In this document: piece after piece, positions 6,378 through 13,207 of the stretch
Layout: each line of letters starts with the position of its first letter
Numbering within the stretch: the stretch's first letter is position 1
Origin: JBCDGZ01 sp038750655
GTDB lineage: Bacteria; Bacteroidota; Bacteroidia; Chitinophagales; Saprospiraceae
Length of the DNA stretch: 13,975 nucleotides
NCBI GenBank assembly: GCA_038750655.1
Contig: JBCDGZ010000166.1
Span: 1 to 13,975 of the forward strand
Direction of reading: 5' to 3'
Program-made: the position numbers and the translations under genes
Notes under the pieces: model-generated
What the model was told of the DNA's origin: nothing
The model's input: only the letters and a program-made list of their open reading frames with translations
Databases searched by the model: none

Positions 6378-7877
6378 TTAAAAGTTAAATTGTATCCCGA
6401 AATAAGGTTCGATAGGTAGAGAAAACTTGTACTTCAAGTCTTCCTCAATATCATCCGTTCCGGTTACGGGGTCACCAACTTTGAGTTGATCCAGTTCTCT
6501 AATCCAGGTTGCCGCAAAGCCGGCCGAAACGGCCAGTCTCCTAGTGCCGTTGATATTACTCCGAATGCCGATCCCTCCTAAGAGTGTTGGAATATTGGCG
6601 TTTACCCCCAGTCCCAATTGGATCATCGGATGAATCATCGTATGCTCAAGAAAAATATTAAAGTTGATCATCGTACTGACATTGAGATTATTGATCTCAT
6701 TCTCAGTAGGTTCCGCTACGAACTGCTGCCCTGTAGAATCAGTAGAAGTACCATAGGCATTGTAAGTAAATGCGGTATAAGCAATCCCTACCCCTCTTTC
6801 GGGCACAAACAAGCTGTATTTTCTTATTCTCAGGGTTCGGGTAATAAGGTCTCTGACCGGGGTCTCTACGATTTCGTTTTTATCCGAAAGCTGGTAGCCT
6901 CCTTCTTGTATTTTAATGGTGTAGAGAGAAATCTTACCTTTCTTTACTGCAATGTTTGTAAGCGGAATGCACCAGCTCAGGCCAGGCCCTCCACCAATAT
7001 TTGCGGTATGATAGGCTCTATTCGTCAATTTATACGCCCCCTTTAGCTTTTGCTGCCTTTTCTCTTGTTCGGCTTGAATATCGGCCAGCTCTTTCAAAGC
7101 ATTATCAATAATACTGATGGTGATAAAAGGATCAGGACAATTCCACCGTTCTGTATTCAGTGTTTTCACTTGCTCCTGCGCATACTCAATCGAATTGCTC
7201 ACCGTTTTGAAATGTGCATCTATCTTGGCGATACTTTCGTTAATAGCGACGAGGCTATCTCGAGTGGCTTGAGCTGCTACGAATGGCAAGGCTTTGAGAC
7301 GCTTAAAAATCGCGACAATTTTATCCTTTTGGGAATCTTTCAATAGCTCTGCAATCTGCTTGATTCTGCTTTTTGAATTTTCTACCTCTTGATCGCACGA
7401 AGGGGAAATACTAGCTGCCGCCACACCATCACCACCGCCGAAGCTCTCAGTTCCCGTTCCTCCGGTACCAGTACTAGGCGCAGGATTAGTCACTTTACTT
7501 AGCTGGTCTATTATTTCACCTAGAGCATCATTAGCATCTTCGATTATCGGATCATCAATGACATCGAGATTAGTATTGTATATATGATTCAATGGATTGA
7601 GTGGCATCAGATAGACATTGATACCTCCCTGACTGGGCAGGAAAATAATCGAGTCCTCCAGGGGGTTATTAAAATTAAGAGGGTGGGTAGTGTCCTCAGT
7701 ACTTCGGTCCAGGTCGTAATAGAGCGTACTATTGTTCAGATCAAATCTCACAAAGATATTGCGATCACCTTTGACCCGAATTCCATTTTCTAAAACTTGA
7801 CTGGCCTTTTGTGCTTGTAGACAAAGGGTAAAACTTGAAAGGCCGATGAAGAGTAGAATAAGCTTTTTGTAATCCAT
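6378..7877 (-). CDS. Secreted protein with coiled-coil middle and putative outer-membrane beta-barrel C-terminus
   Basis: I chose the ATG at 7877, not the upstream in-frame ATGs (up to 7928), because a clean signal peptide begins there (MDYKK, then a hydrophobic stretch, cleavage after LQA). The extra upstream codons would also cover two palindromes that look regulatory. The mature part of this 499-aa protein has a beta-rich domain (about 25-110), a Gly/Thr/Ser linker (about 130-155), a long helical, probably coiled-coil region (about 160-285, EVENSKSRIKQIAELL to EQEKRQQKLKGAY), and a C-terminal domain of alternating beta strands ending in PYFGIQFNF. A terminal Phe after an amphipathic strand is the typical outer-membrane insertion signal. 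I do not know its function; an envelope scaffold or assembly role is possible. It is first in the minus-strand block, but a terminator separates it from the next gene. Confidence 0.8.
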   Translation of the reverse strand: MDYKKLILLFIGLSSFTLCLQAQKASQVLENGIRVKGDRNIFVRFDLNNSTLYYDLDRSTEDTTHPLNFNNPLEDSIIFLPSQGGINVYLMPLNPLNHIYNTNLDVIDDPIIEDANDALGEIIDQLSKVTNPAPSTGTGGTGTESFGGGDGVAAASISPSCDQEVENSKSRIKQIAELLKDSQKDKIVAIFKRLKALPFVAAQATRDSLVAINESIAKIDAHFKTVSNSIEYAQEQVKTLNTERWNCPDPFITISIIDNALKELADIQAEQEKRQQKLKGAYKLTNRAYHTANIGGGPGLSWCIPLTNIAVKKGKISLYTIKIQEGGYQLSDKNEIVETPVRDLITRTLRIRKYSLFVPERGVGIAYTAFTYNAYGTSTDSTGQQFVAEPTENEINNLNVSTMINFNIFLEHTMIHPMIQLGLGVNANIPTLLGGIGIRSNINGTRRLAVSAGFAATWIRELDQLKVGDPVTGTDDIEEDLKYKFSLPIEPYFGIQFNF

Positions 7878-7888
7878 GAGTGTATGCA

Positions 7889-7916
7889 TTTGATCCACAA
7901 TACTAGTTGGATCAAA
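7889..7916. promoter_or_regulatory. Perfect 8-bp inverted repeat in the leader of the 6378-7877 gene
   Basis: TTTGATCC (7889-7896) and GGATCAAA (7909-7916) are perfectly complementary across a 12-nt loop that itself contains the palindrome ACTAGT. The element ends 12-39 nt upstream of the chosen ATG at 7877. There is no T-tract, so it is not a terminator. It could be a repressor or activator operator or a leader RNA hairpin that affects translation. Confidence 0.5.
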
Positions 7917-7919
7917 GCC

Positions 7920-7934
7920 GTGTAGCAACTACAC
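7920..7934. promoter_or_regulatory. 15-bp palindrome next to the first inverted repeat
   Basis: GTGTAG, a CAA spacer and CTACAC form a perfect 6-bp inverted repeat with a 3-nt spacer, directly adjacent to the 7889-7916 repeat. It lies in the 172-bp region between two divergent genes (starts at 7877 and 8050), a typical place for an operator. Confidence 0.4.
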
Positions 7935-7977
7935 TTATCCAGATTTGTTTACCCCATTCACATAAAATTTATCTTTA

Positions 7978-7985
7978 TACATTTG
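7978..7985 (+). promoter_or_regulatory. TAnnTTTG box, candidate promoter for the 8050-9480 gene
   Basis: TACATTTG matches the Bacteroidota -7 consensus TAnnTTTG exactly and would give a leader of about 55-60 nt before the ATG at 8050. The nearest upstream TTG is about 30 bp away, too far for a normal -33 box, so only half of the promoter signal is supported. Confidence 0.4.
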
Positions 7986-8049
7986 ATAATTCCTTCTTAA
8001 TCAATATCTTGTTCTAAAATGCTCTGTTTATATTGTTTGATTCTGATGT

Positions 8050-9480
8050 ATGCACAACAGCAAGTTATTTCGCCTGCTTCAGGGCTTGGATAGGGAAGAT
8101 TTTCGACACTTGGGGCAATTTGTCCACTCTCCGTTTTTCAATACCAATGAAAAGCTGATCGCCTTTTATGCCTACATCGCCCCCCATTATCCGGGGCTTT
8201 TTTCTCCCAAGCTGGCCAAAGAAAGGGCCTTTGCGGTGCTCTTTCCAAAGAAGGCGTACGATGATAGTCGAATGCGGCAGTTGATGTTTAAAATGACGCA
8301 GTTGGTGGAGGAATTTCTGGCGGTGCAGCTGGTGCGACAGGATGAGGGGCGACAGCAACAGCTGCTCATCGAAGCCCTCGGCCGACGGCAGCTCCATTCC
8401 GATTTTCAAAAGAAAACCGCCGCCGAAATCAAACGCCTCGAAGGCCTTCCCTTCAAAGACCTCAACGCCCTACAGCTCCTGCTGCGCTACAACCACGACT
8501 ACTTTTTCCATCCCGATACCCCCAAGTTTCGGATCGGCGTCAAAAGCATCAAAGACTGCATGCGCTACCTGGATGCCTTTTTCGTACAAGCCAAACTGCA
8601 ATACGCCAGTGAGCTGGTCACCCGCTCGGCGGCGCTTCAAGAAGAGCACGACATCTGGCTCTTGCCCGAGCTGATGAATCGCCTCCTCTCCCATCCTCCC
8701 GAACCGCTGAGTCAGCTCTATCATATGCTCATGCAATTGCACCTCGACCGAGAGAACGAAGCCCTCTTCGCCCAACTCAAAGCCGAGTTCTCCAATCAAG
8801 TGGCCCATATTCCAGAACAGGAGCGCATGGATTTGTACCAACAACTGTCCAACTATACCATCTCCAAGATCAACGCCGGAAAAAGAAGCTTCCAATTGGA
8901 TTTTTTCGAGCTAACCGAAATTGCCGTCAACTACAATATGCTCATAGAAAAAGAGCGGATCACCGACGCTACCTTCACCAATATCGTCGCCATCGCCGCT
9001 GCCCTGAAAAAATTTGATTGGACCGCCCAATTCATCAACAACTACTACAAAAAGCTGGCGCGCAATGTCCGCGACAGTGCTACCCAGCTGGCCCAGGCCT
9101 ACTACCATTACCACAAAGGCGAATTCAACGAAGTGCTCAACTGCCTCAAGGAAGTGGAATTCCTCCCTTCCTACGGCTTTCGCGTCAAGAGCCTCCGGCT
9201 GCGTACCTACTTCGAATTGTTCCAGCAAGACGAGTCCTACCTCGACCCTTTGCTCTCCGACATCCATTCCTTCGACCTCTACATCCGACGCCATAAATCC
9301 ATCAACACCCGACGCCGCAGCACCTACCTCAACTTTATTCAATTCACCAAAAAACTCATTCGCCTCAAAACCAACATCGATACCTCGGATGCCGATAAAC
9401 AGAAATTGAGCGATAGCATCCAAAAGAAAGAGCCGATGGTGGTCAAGCATTGGTTGTTGGAGAAGTTGAAGGAGTTGTAG
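8050..9480 (+). CDS. Unknown 476-aa helical protein
   Basis: I cannot assign a function. The protein has no signal peptide, no membrane helix and no catalytic motif that I recognise. It is almost entirely helical and rich in Leu, Phe, Tyr and His. The opening segment, LFRLLQGLDREDFRHLGQFVHSPFFN, has the look of a hypothetical family common in Bacteroidota in which a short helical bundle with a SPFFN-type motif starts the protein. Later parts (for example LAQAYYHYHKGEFNEVLNCL and FRVKSLRLRTYFELFQ, about residues 350-400) resemble TPR-like helical pairs, so a scaffold or protein-binding role is plausible. The C-terminus is basic. The gene is transcribed away from the minus-strand block and is followed by two hairpins, then the convergent small peptide gene. 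Confidence 0.82.
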   Translation: MHNSKLFRLLQGLDREDFRHLGQFVHSPFFNTNEKLIAFYAYIAPHYPGLFSPKLAKERAFAVLFPKKAYDDSRMRQLMFKMTQLVEEFLAVQLVRQDEGRQQQLLIEALGRRQLHSDFQKKTAAEIKRLEGLPFKDLNALQLLLRYNHDYFFHPDTPKFRIGVKSIKDCMRYLDAFFVQAKLQYASELVTRSAALQEEHDIWLLPELMNRLLSHPPEPLSQLYHMLMQLHLDRENEALFAQLKAEFSNQVAHIPEQERMDLYQQLSNYTISKINAGKRSFQLDFFELTEIAVNYNMLIEKERITDATFTNIVAIAAALKKFDWTAQFINNYYKKLARNVRDSATQLAQAYYHYHKGEFNEVLNCLKEVEFLPSYGFRVKSLRLRTYFELFQQDESYLDPLLSDIHSFDLYIRRHKSINTRRRSTYLNFIQFTKKLIRLKTNIDTSDADKQKLSDSIQKKEPMVVKHWLLEKLKEL

Positions 9481-9492
9481 GAAGGGAAAAGC

Positions 9493-9519
9493 GCCGTGTC
9501 CCTTTTCAGGAAACACGGC
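9493..9519. terminator. Hairpin after the 8050-9480 gene, possible terminator for the minus-strand peptide gene
   Basis: GCCGTGT (9493-9499) pairs with ACACGGC (9513-9519) across a 13-nt loop. On the minus strand the stem is followed by GCTTTTCCCTT, a weak T-rich tail, so it may terminate the peptide transcript. On the plus strand it starts 13 nt after the stop at 9480 but has no clear T-tract. It shares its core with the next hairpin. Confidence 0.5.
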
Positions 9520-9543
9520 TCGAACTTTATAAAGATTCGTCAA

Positions 9544-9571
9544 GTCCGTGTCTCTCACAGAGGACACGGAC
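9544..9571. repeat. Second hairpin with the same CCGTGT core
   Basis: GTCCGTGTC (9544-9552) and GACACGGAC (9563-9571) form a perfect 9-bp stem; TCT/AGA can extend it past one bulged base. The six-base core CCGTGT/ACACGG is identical to that of the hairpin at 9493-9519, so arms of the two hairpins can also cross-pair. There is no T-tract on either side. It sits in the intergenic space between convergent genes, where bidirectional terminators or extragenic palindromic repeats are typical. Confidence 0.5.
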
Positions 9572-9592
9572 AAAGCAGATGTTAGCAAACTG

Positions 9593-9712
9593 TTAGGTAT
9601 CAACAACATCCTGCGTACCAATATCTGATCCGCCTTTAATGTGCTGTAATTTTTCCTTTTTGAGGGTAGTCAAACGGAGTTCCTGCAAGTTGATTTGGCT
9701 TTTCTTTTTCAT
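9593..9712 (-). CDS. Small KGG-leader peptide, possible RiPP (natural-product) precursor
   Basis: A 39-codon gene, found by reading the minus strand of the large intergenic gap. It starts with MKKKSQINLQELRLTTLKK, passes through EKLQHIKGG (Gly-Gly at residues 27-28) and ends in the 11-residue tail SDIGTQDVVDT. Bacteroidota natural-product precursors typically have a Lys-rich start, a Leu-spaced amphipathic helix ending in L-x-x-I/V-K-GG, and a short variable core after the GG. All of those are visible. The tail has no Cys, which excludes lanthionine or disulfide products, but it carries Ser, two Thr and several Asp residues, which could suit ester-type crosslinks. No modification enzyme, peptidase-transporter or second copy lies nearby. 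A perfect hairpin precedes it. It is convergent with the 8050-9480 gene. It could also be an orphan secreted peptide or a chance reading frame. Confidence 0.62.
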   Translation of the reverse strand: MKKKSQINLQELRLTTLKKEKLQHIKGGSDIGTQDVVDT

Positions 9713-9730
9713 AAAACCATCGTGTTTTGG

Positions 9731-9754
9731 GGCTTATCCAGGAGTAGATAAGCC
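9731..9754. promoter_or_regulatory. Perfect 8-bp inverted repeat upstream of the KGG peptide gene
   Basis: GGCTTATC (9731-9738) and GATAAGCC (9747-9754) flank an 8-nt loop, 18 nt upstream of the peptide ATG on the minus strand. No T-tract follows in either direction. It could be an operator or a leader hairpin controlling the peptide gene. Confidence 0.45.
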
Positions 9755-10102
9755 AGGTTGAGTAATAAAATTGGATGTTAAGTGCCGCCCCTCAGCGCAT
9801 AGTCATCCAGGGCCTCCGCTGCGCAGTAAACTGACGAAGTATCCAGATGAAAGCTGAAGAATCGGATGATTGAAGTCCTGCCGTTGAGCAGATTTACTTC
9901 TTTATGCAGGAATGGGGCAGAGGTAACCCCCCTGGGTTGAATTTTTCTCAAAAAAAATTTAAATCCACATATTAGCCTTGTTTCATATGTGAGAATTTAG
10001 CTATCTTGCACTATATTTGGATGCCTGACCAGCATCTCCCCCAAAATCAAAGATGTACTGTTGCGTGTGTTCTCTCTATAATCGGTATAAAACTATTGAG
10101 CA
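9755..10102. other. Intergenic region, no gene seen
   Basis: Both strands were read and only very short frames were found (for example about 23 codons on the plus strand near 9895-9970, with no family features). The stretch holds an A/T-rich patch around 9940-9970 and a candidate promoter box at 10012-10019. It is the control region for the divergent pair formed by the KGG peptide gene (-) and the PAS-HTH gene (+). Confidence 0.6.
10012..10019 (+). promoter_or_regulatory. TAnnTTTG box, candidate promoter for the PAS-HTH gene
   Basis: TATATTTG matches the Bacteroidota -7 consensus exactly, about 84 bp before the ATG at 10103. The closest upstream TTG (9978-9980) is too far for a canonical -33 element. 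The A/T-rich patch at 9950-9970 could act as an upstream activating sequence. Confidence 0.45.
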
Positions 10103-10918
10103 ATGCCTCAAAATTATACACCAACACCTGAAGTACAGAATGAAGAGAAAGTGATCGACCTCGATGGGCGGAATAACCAAAAGACCGTAAAGCAGGCGTC
10201 TACTCCTGTCTCAACCAAGCGTTTAAATCTGGATGTACTCATCACAACCCAGTTGTTCGACTACTATCCCTATCCCTTGGCGACTACAGACGAGCATTCT
10301 CATTTCATCAAAGTCAATCCGGCATTTTGCCACTTCACCGGCTACAGTCAACACGAGTTGTTGCATACCGAAATGCTTCGCCTTTGTGTAAAGGAAGAAA
10401 CGGCCAAATGTCTAGAACTGCTTCAGCAACTGCGGCAGCGAGAGCTGCCCTCTTTCGCCATTCCTAAACACTACGTTCACAAGGATGGGCGCATCTTGCC
10501 AGCATTGACTACAGTGATTGGTCATTTCGATGAAGAAGAAAATTACATCGGCTCTACGGCTACCGTCCTCGATTTGTCTATGAATTTTTTCAATAACATG
10601 CGGCTCGACATCCGGGATTACCTCACCAGCCCCCACGCCTACGGCAACCTCGATCTCCTGCTCGGCCTACTCTGTCAGCTCAACTTCCGCGACTTCATCG
10701 ACTACCTCAAAACCCACCACAGAGAACTGACCGACCTCGACCTGAAACACTGCACCTTCATCCGACTCGGCCTCAATACCAAGACCGTAAGCAAAATCAT
10801 GCACGTCAGTCACGATGCAGTTGAAAAGGCCCGCTACCGACTCAAGAAAAAACTGAGCCTCAAAAAGTGCAGCAGCCTCCGAGATTTTATCATGGGACTA
10901 AACAGCAGCCAACCGTAA
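10103..10918 (+). CDS. PAS-domain transcriptional regulator with C-terminal HTH
   Basis: The 271-aa protein has an unstructured start (1-45), one PAS domain at about 50-158 (YYPYPLATTDEHSHFIKVNPAFCHFTGYS, later YVHKDGRILPALTTVIG and the closing strand YIGSTATVLDLS), and a C-terminal region with a LuxR-like helix-turn-helix at about 207-262 (HRELTDLDLKHCTFIRLGLNTKTVSKIM, then VSHDAVEKARYRLKKKLSL). The RYRLKKKL segment corresponds to the DNA-contacting recognition helix region seen in Bacteroidota regulators of this type. No transmembrane helix and no kinase or receiver domain are present, so it is a one-component sensor of an unknown cytoplasmic signal; no heme or flavin ligand can be named from the sequence. 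The hydrolase gene follows after 22 bp and is probably co-transcribed. Confidence 0.85.
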   Translation: MPQNYTPTPEVQNEEKVIDLDGRNNQKTVKQASTPVSTKRLNLDVLITTQLFDYYPYPLATTDEHSHFIKVNPAFCHFTGYSQHELLHTEMLRLCVKEETAKCLELLQQLRQRELPSFAIPKHYVHKDGRILPALTTVIGHFDEEENYIGSTATVLDLSMNFFNNMRLDIRDYLTSPHAYGNLDLLLGLLCQLNFRDFIDYLKTHHRELTDLDLKHCTFIRLGLNTKTVSKIMHVSHDAVEKARYRLKKKLSLKKCSSLRDFIMGLNSSQP

Positions 10919-10940
10919 TTTTTTGTATCATTGAGTTGCT

Positions 10941-11600
10941 ATGCCTGCAACGAAAGTTTATCTCCTCCCCGGCCTCGGCCTGGATCATAATATCTTCCAG
11001 CGACTGAAAATCCAGGCCGCCGAGCACCACTACCTCGACTGGATCGTTCCCGAAGAGCAGGAGTCCATCCAAAGCTACGCACAGCGGCTGGCCGCCCCGC
11101 TGCAAGACGATCCTCGCTCGGCCGTCCTCATCGGCCACTCCTTCGGCGGTATCATGGCCCAAGAAATCGCCAACCGGCTGCCCGTTCGCAAGGTCATTAT
11201 CATTTCCAGCATTAAATCACCGCAGGAAAACCCCACCCGCTTCAAGATGCTCTCGCTGCTGGGCCTCCACCGCTACTTCAGCAAAGAACTTACCCTCCGC
11301 ACCTTCCCCTTCTGGGCCACCTCCTTCGGCTACCCCGATTCCGACTCTCAACGCCTCTTCACCGCCTCCGTCGCCCGGCAAGATAACCGCTATCTCCAAT
11401 GGGCCCTCCAACAGCTCTCCAACTGGCAAGGCATCGACAATACCCTCATCGACCTGGCCCACCTCCACGGCGAGGAAGACCGCACCTTCCCAATTGGCTT
11501 GATTCGCCAACCCGTGACCATCGTTAAAGGAGCAGGGCATTTGATGCTGTTTCATCGGGCGGAGGAGATAAGCAGCTTGATTAATGAGCTGCTGCTGTAA
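10941..11600 (+). CDS. Alpha/beta hydrolase
   Basis: This 219-aa protein is a small alpha/beta-hydrolase-fold enzyme. The opening strand KVYLLPGLGLDHNIF includes the oxyanion-hole region. The nucleophile elbow is GHSFGG with Ser67. The general acid is probably Asp180 in HGEEDRTFP and the base is His200 in GAGHLMLF. The lid region between about 95 and 160 is short and carries several aromatic residues. There is no signal peptide, so it is cytoplasmic. The substrate cannot be told from sequence: esterase, lipase or C-C hydrolase are all possible. It starts 22 bp after the PAS-HTH gene and likely shares its transcript, so that regulator may control or sense something linked to its substrate, which is inference. 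Confidence 0.9.
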   Translation: MPATKVYLLPGLGLDHNIFQRLKIQAAEHHYLDWIVPEEQESIQSYAQRLAAPLQDDPRSAVLIGHSFGGIMAQEIANRLPVRKVIIISSIKSPQENPTRFKMLSLLGLHRYFSKELTLRTFPFWATSFGYPDSDSQRLFTASVARQDNRYLQWALQQLSNWQGIDNTLIDLAHLHGEEDRTFPIGLIRQPVTIVKGAGHLMLFHRAEEISSLINELLL

Positions 11601-11614
11601 GGGAAGCCCCTTAG

Positions 11615-11634
11615 AATACTCCGAAAGTAGTATT
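11615..11634 (+). terminator. Weak hairpin after the hydrolase gene
   Basis: AATACT (11615-11620) and AGTATT (11629-11634) form a 6-bp stem with an 8-nt loop, 15 nt past the hydrolase stop. It is A/T-rich and has no T-tract, so terminator function is doubtful. Confidence 0.2.
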
Positions 11635-11699
11635 GCCTCCTCTTCAACATTCCCCTAGATTTGTTGACTTACTATTCATATTCAGCAAATTCTAATCCC

Positions 11700-12557
11700 A
11701 TGAACTGTCTACACTATAGCCGTACGGCCCTTTGGGGCCTTACCAACCTGCTCCTTTTCCTCTTATCACCACCATCCTACGGCCAGGACAACTTCTCGAT
11801 GGGCTTTTCGCTCATCGCCGACTACGGCATCAATAGCTTCGATACCCGGGGTATCAACGACTTTGTCGACAGCTACAACGACTTTTGGGGTAGCAAGCTC
11901 AGCAGTCCTTATGCCCGGTTCTCCGGCAAAGAACTTTCGCACGCCAACTTTGGGGCGGGACTGCGGCTGGTATCGGGGACCAAAGTGGGCTTTACTGGCC
12001 ATACTGCTTTTCTGCTCGGCTTTGGTCAACACCAGCAGGTGGCAGAATGGGAGAATGGGGTGCAAAATGAGCTGGGCTTTAAGGTGCGGGACTGGCAGTG
12101 GACCTTTTCATCAGGCGTACACCTTTGGAATACAGTATTCCTGGAAGGCTACACTGGTGCGCACATCCGCCGGATTCGGATGACCCATACGACGATTTAT
12201 CAGGATGGTTCGCGAAGTTTGTCTTCGGAGTATAAGCTCAATGGCTTGTACAATGGCAGTGTATCCAGCTTCGATGTGGGATTTCAGGCAGGCATACGCA
12301 TTAAACCCGTTATGCTGTTTGCCAAAGTCGTTTGGCCCTTGGAGAATTTCCCTCCGGGCAAGGACCTGGTTAGTTTACTAGATGAAGACAGTCCCAACTT
12401 CCCACCTACCGATTTCCCGAGTGATTACCCCTCTTATGCTACGGATGTGATTGGCTTTGTAGAAGAGGACCGAGGATTGAAAACAGATGATTTTGAAGGA
12501 ATGAGAATTGTCTTTGGAGTAGAATTCATTTTTGGTGCCCGTGTTGGCGAAAAATAA
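11700..12557 (+). CDS. Secreted, probably outer-membrane beta-barrel protein of unknown function
   Basis: I take the ATG at 11700 as the start because a signal peptide follows it (basic N-terminus, hydrophobic NLLLFLL stretch, cleavage near SYG-QD); an in-frame TTG at 11661 adds only unrelated residues. The mature part of this 285-aa protein is made of alternating polar/hydrophobic strands with many Gly and aromatic residues (FGAGLRLVSG, GHTAFLLGFG, VFLEGYTGAHIRRIRM, SSFDVGFQAGIRIKP, MRIVFGVEFIFGA), the pattern of 8-12-strand outer-membrane barrels. It does not end in the usual terminal Phe, so barrel insertion is not certain. The lipoprotein gene begins 10 bp after its stop, so the two are likely co-transcribed and may work together at the envelope. 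No specific family is recognised. Confidence 0.8.
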   Translation: MNCLHYSRTALWGLTNLLLFLLSPPSYGQDNFSMGFSLIADYGINSFDTRGINDFVDSYNDFWGSKLSSPYARFSGKELSHANFGAGLRLVSGTKVGFTGHTAFLLGFGQHQQVAEWENGVQNELGFKVRDWQWTFSSGVHLWNTVFLEGYTGAHIRRIRMTHTTIYQDGSRSLSSEYKLNGLYNGSVSSFDVGFQAGIRIKPVMLFAKVVWPLENFPPGKDLVSLLDEDSPNFPPTDFPSDYPSYATDVIGFVEEDRGLKTDDFEGMRIVFGVEFIFGARVGEK

Positions 12558-12567
12558 ATCCATACCT

Positions 12568-13071
12568 ATGAAAAAGCTTATTTATTGCTGTTCGATACTG
12601 TCCCTACTTTCGATGATCGCTTGTAAAGGCGATAAGTTTAAATTCCCCGATCGTTTGGATGGGAGTTGGAAAATTGTGAAGTCGGAGCGCTGGGCAATCC
12701 TCGCCGATGGCACTACCGACCAGTTCGAAGACCTGAGCGATGCGGGCAGCATGCAAATCTACGAGCCTTCCCCACCCGCAGAAACGCTGAAAGAATTTTT
12801 ATTCACCTACACCAACTTCCAAGGGGACCAAGTGCAGTTCAATAGCCTCCTCTACACCGATGTGGCCAGCAGCCGGGTAATGATGTCCCAAGTCCTGTGC
12901 AATTCGCCCTTCGAATGTGATATTGTATGGACGGTAGATGTCAACAAAAAGAACAAGCAGGTCTGGTCAGTCTACGGAACCGAAGCCGGCTTCTTTTATG
13001 CGGGCAACCGCTATGATGCTTCCAGTAATGATTTTCATTTGAAGTGGACGATTACTTTGGAGCGGGAGTAG
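12568..13071 (+). CDS. Lipoprotein, beta-rich (lipocalin-like layout)
   Basis: The start is set at 12568 because a lipoprotein signal begins there: MKKLIYCC, a hydrophobic core, then SMIAC with Cys19 as the lipidated residue. The -3 residue is Met, slightly off the ideal lipobox. An earlier in-frame ATG at 12532 overlaps the preceding gene and would put charged residues before the signal. The mature part (about 149 aa) opens with RLDGSWKIVKSERW, the G-x-W strand typical of lipocalin-like Bacteroidota lipoproteins. It continues as short beta strands and ends with a final strand FHLKWTITLERE. Two Cys (VLCNSPFECD) may form a small disulfide loop. Function unknown; it probably partners with the beta-barrel protein encoded 10 bp upstream. 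Confidence 0.83.
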   Translation: MKKLIYCCSILSLLSMIACKGDKFKFPDRLDGSWKIVKSERWAILADGTTDQFEDLSDAGSMQIYEPSPPAETLKEFLFTYTNFQGDQVQFNSLLYTDVASSRVMMSQVLCNSPFECDIVWTVDVNKKNKQVWSVYGTEAGFFYAGNRYDASSNDFHLKWTITLERE

Positions 13072-13098
13072 ATTGATGTGCTTACCTTGGACGGAGGG

Positions 13099-13131
13099 CA
13101 ATAGCGGCCTATGCTCACAGTCTAGCTATTG
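13099..13131. repeat. Inverted repeat in the 136-bp gap before the last gene
   Basis: CAATAGC (13099-13105) and GCTATTG (13125-13131) form a perfect 7-bp inverted repeat across a 19-nt loop, 28 nt past the lipoprotein stop and 77 nt before the next ATG. No T-tract follows. It may be a transcript-end structure or an operator. Confidence 0.3.
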
Positions 13132-13207
13132 AAAGCTTGAAGGAACTTGTCTACCTTCCTGATATTCTGTAACTTCATTGCTACAATTCCAATTCAACCC
13201 TGTAGCT

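Noticed and set aside
8911..9621. 236-codon minus-strand frame antisense to the 8050-9480 gene
   Set aside because: Its translation is a run of Val/Gly/Glu typical of an antisense shadow. Its upstream end overlaps the KGG peptide gene in another frame, and the peptide has a much more credible start and motif.
9913..9932. GGGG...CCCC inverted repeat as a terminator
   Set aside because: The stem is only 4 bp with a long loop and sits in a divergent control region, where no transcript is expected to end.
9895..9970. About 23-codon plus-strand frame in the intergenic region
   Set aside because: Very short, no motif, and it runs through the A/T-rich presumed promoter region.
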